DNA of 6,983 nucleotides from Rhodospirillaceae bacterium (GTDB taxonomy: Bacteria > Pseudomonadota > Alphaproteobacteria > UBA11073): the NCBI GenBank assembly GCA_003536545.1, contig DPZW01000074.1:1-6983 (forward strand). The letters run 5' to 3'. Position numbers and translations under genes: made by a program. The first letter of the stretch is position 1, and each line of letters begins with the position of its first letter. Positions 5,512-6,983 of this stretch are shown one piece after another. Below the pieces are notes generated by a model. The model was not told the DNA's origin. It ran no database searches and worked only from the letters and a program-made list of their open reading frames with translations.

Positions 5512-6264
5512 ATTCTTGTTACTAACAATAATTACCCGGTCATTGCCGCCCAGATCCTGATAGGCTGGGCTGGTTTGATAATGATGGCTGCTCATAATAT
5601 CCTGAATATCTGTTGCTTGATCATGACCGAATTCAAATAATGCGATGGCTGTGCGTTTGAGCAGATGCGCAAGGTGTGGTGCAATTATACGATAAGGCGC
5701 AAGTCCATCTGGCCCGCCGTCCAATGCGCGCATGGGGTCATGCTGGCGGACTTCGGACTGCAAATCTTCAATGTTGTGCGTCGGGATATAAGGCGGGTTA
5801 CATAAAATAATATCGAATGTGCCGAGTGCGCAGAGTCTGTCCGTATCATGCCAGTCGAGTTGTAAAAATTTTGCACGCGCGGCAAGATTATTTTCGATTG
5901 CGTTTTTTTCTGCGGTGGCGATGGCGTCTGCAGACTGGTCAATGCCGATACCTGTTGCGTTTGGAAATTCTTTGAGCGCGGCCAGCAACAGGCATCCTGT
6001 GCCGGTGCCCATATCTAAAATTCTAAACTGAAAATTTTTGTCTGGCGTTTCTTTTAATAAAACTTCAATCATCGTTTCGCTGTCCGGTCGCGGCTCCAGC
6101 GTTTCAGGTGAAAGATAGAATTTCATGCCCCAGAATTCCCGCCATCCCAGGATGCGGTGGACGGGTTCACCCGCCTGGCGGCGGGTCAAAAATTCCTGAT
6201 ATTGATTTTCGTCTGCTGCACCTTCGTGCAGCCAGCGTGCATCCAGCGCGTTTATGCCAACCAT
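5506..6264 (-). CDS. prmC: Peptide chain release factor N5-glutamine methyltransferase, shortened N-terminus
   Basis: PrmC (HemK) uses S-adenosylmethionine to methylate the glutamine of the GGQ motif in release factors RF1/RF2, in the cytosol. The methyltransferase domain is complete: GEPVHRILGWREFWG (32-46), EPRPDSE (57-63), the SAM-binding motif DMGTGTG (84-90), acidic D109 at the end of the second strand (GIGID), and catalytic NPPYI at 156-160. LDGGPDGL (181-188) and GGNDRV (239-244) are typical C-terminal landmarks. At 252 residues it is shorter than E. coli PrmC (about 277). The shortfall is in the N-terminal helical domain: only 27 residues precede the RRxxGEP motif, against about 60 in E. 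coli. The frame is closed by TGA at 6279-6277, only 12 bases upstream of the ATG, so no longer start exists. The ATG lies inside the end of trmL (13-nt overlap, no clear Shine-Dalgarno), indicating translational coupling. The usual partner prfA is not in the window. Confidence 0.93.
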   Translation of the reverse strand: MVGINALDARWLHEGAADENQYQEFLTRRQAGEPVHRILGWREFWGMKFYLSPETLEPRPDSETMIEVLLKETPDKNFQFRILDMGTGTGCLLLAALKEFPNATGIGIDQSADAIATAEKNAIENNLAARAKFLQLDWHDTDRLCALGTFDIILCNPPYIPTHNIEDLQSEVRQHDPMRALDGGPDGLAPYRIIAPHLAHLLKRTAIALFEFGHDQATDIQDIMSSHHYQTSPAYQDLGGNDRVIIVSNKNS

Positions 6265-6698
6265 TGCCGCCGTGCTTCAGATAAGGCAATTGCGCCCGCC
6301 ATCGCAACATTCAGTGAACGCGCGCCCGCCGCCATCGGGATTTTGATGACATCATCCGCATATTTTACCAATTCGGGCAGGGTGGTTTTGCTTTCGGGGC
6401 CGAGGATCAAAATATCATCCTGCTTGAAGCCATAGTTATAAATCGAAGATTTCCCCTCTGGCGCGAGCAGCAAATGCCGGGCATCAGGATAAGCGGCTTC
6501 AAAGGCTTTCAAATCCACATGCCGCCGGATTTCCACATATTCGATATAATCCATATGGGCGCGTTTGACCTTGGCATCGTCAAAGATGAAGCCACAGGGC
6601 TCGATGATATCCACAGCCGCGCCCAGGCAGGCGGCCAGGCGGATCACGGCCCCCGTGTTTTGGGGAATATCAGGCTGATAGAGGGCAAGGCGGAGCAT
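6252..6698 (-). CDS. trmL: tRNA (cytidine/uridine-34 2'-O) methyltransferase, SPOUT family
   Basis: A 148-residue protein matching TrmL (YibK), a minimal SPOUT methyltransferase that 2'-O-methylates the wobble nucleotide of certain leucine tRNAs. Expected motifs are in order: LYQPDIPQNTG (6-16) with the conserved Asn, IIEPCGF (31-37), DYIEY (50-54), the SAM-knot segments LGPES (99-103) and IPMAAGARSLNVA (120-132). Length fits this compact family, which works as a dimer with a trefoil-knot SAM site. In E. coli the second motif reads GPETRGLP; here it is GPESKTTLP, a slightly changed loop. A purine-rich GGAAAG lies 5 nt upstream of the ATG at 6698. The gene overlaps prmC downstream and is divergent from petA, an arrangement I recall from other Alphaproteobacteria. 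Confidence 0.93.
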   Translation of the reverse strand: MLRLALYQPDIPQNTGAVIRLAACLGAAVDIIEPCGFIFDDAKVKRAHMDYIEYVEIRRHVDLKAFEAAYPDARHLLLAPEGKSSIYNYGFKQDDILILGPESKTTLPELVKYADDVIKIPMAAGARSLNVAMAGAIALSEARRQWLA

Positions 6699-6768
6699 CG
6701 GGACTTTCCAAATTGAGCTTAAGCAGATATATCAATCTCTTGGCTGAATCAAATGATGGTTTTTTCGC
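6699..6768. promoter_or_regulatory. Divergent trmL-petA intergenic region
   Basis: A 70-bp, AT-rich gap between divergent start codons must hold, or lie beside, the start signals of both units. No convincing -35/-10 pair can be picked out in either direction, so only the region is marked. No good Shine-Dalgarno precedes petA. Confidence 0.4.
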
Positions 6769-6983
6769 ATGACTTCACAGACTGACACTGAACACCCCAC
6801 CCGCAGGGACTTCATATATATGACTGCTGCCGCTTTTGGCGCAGTCGGGGCGGGGGCGGTAGCCTGGCCCATTATCCAGTCAATGAACCCGGCGGCTGAT
6901 ACGCTGGCGATGTCGACCACAGAAGTGGATTTGACACCCATCCAGGTTGGTCAGGCGATTACGGTGATGTGGCGCGGCAAGCC
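6769..6983 (+). CDS. petA: Ubiquinol-cytochrome c reductase iron-sulfur (Rieske) subunit, N-terminal part
   Basis: The first 71 codons of a gene running off the right edge. The product is the Rieske 2Fe-2S subunit of the cytochrome bc1 complex, which passes electrons from ubiquinol to cytochrome c1. Residues 11-17 read TRRDFIY, a twin-arginine signal typical of bacterial Rieske proteins. Then comes a Gly/Ala-rich transmembrane anchor (about 19-38) with WPIIQSMNPAAD (33-44), matching the usual 'WPl..qMnPsAD' hinge. The segment VDLTPIQVGQAITVMWRGK follows, again as in alphaproteobacterial PetA. The 2Fe-2S cluster motifs are outside the window. The ATG at 6769 is the only start: an in-frame TGA lies at 6754-6756. 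petB and petC normally follow. Together with the SCO gene it indicates a bc1/cytochrome c oxidase respiratory chain. Confidence 0.93.
   Translation, partial: MTSQTDTEHPTRRDFIYMTAAAFGAVGAGAVAWPIIQSMNPAADTLAMSTTEVDLTPIQVGQAITVMWRGK

Overview
The window looks like a chromosomal stretch from an alphaproteobacterium. The strongest lineage marker is the small DUF4167-type gene (4207-4665), a family I know from Alphaproteobacteria. Supporting it are a PrmC gene nearby, a TrmL gene divergent from a Rieske (petA) gene, and a PhoH-SCO pair. Base composition is intermediate by eye. I see no rRNA, tRNA, CRISPR array, transposon or phage gene. The genus cannot be fixed from this sequence alone.

Layout, left to right. 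(1) The 3' end of an aldo/keto reductase gene on + (2-319). (2) A minus-strand pair, phoH-like ATPase (1197-1961) then an SCO1/SenC copper chaperone (320-1153). The chaperone's ribosome binding site lies in a perfect 9-bp hairpin directly before its ATG. (3) A divergent intergenic region (1962-2259) with a recognisable promoter. (4) A 646-residue + strand protein of the pyruvate carboxylase / oxaloacetate decarboxylase alpha carboxyltransferase family (2260-4200), with altered active-site motifs, no biotinyl domain and an unrecognised C-terminal third. (5) The DUF4167 gene on - (4207-4665). (6) An unrecognised, probably six-span membrane protein on + (4846-5511). (7) Overlapping minus-strand genes trmL (6252-6698) and prmC (5506-6264). 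(8) Divergently, the 5' end of petA, the Rieske subunit of cytochrome bc1 (6769 to the right edge).

Functional themes. SCO (assembly of the CuA site of cytochrome c oxidase) and Rieske (bc1 complex) point to an aerobic respiratory chain ending in a cytochrome c oxidase. TrmL (wobble-base methylation), PrmC (release-factor methylation), PhoH (RNA-associated ATPase) and DUF4167 (probable RNA binding, inferred from composition) form a loose translation/RNA theme. The carboxyltransferase-like protein and the membrane protein are the two genes whose roles cannot be read from the sequence.

Organisation is very compact. The three convergent gene pairs meet with 0, 6 and -6 nt between stop codons, with no intrinsic terminator visible between them. 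I did not find an obviously new multi-gene system. The items most worth a second look are the divergent biotin-less carboxyltransferase homologue, the hairpin hiding the SCO ribosome binding site, the His-rich insertion in SCO and the shortened N-terminal domain of PrmC.
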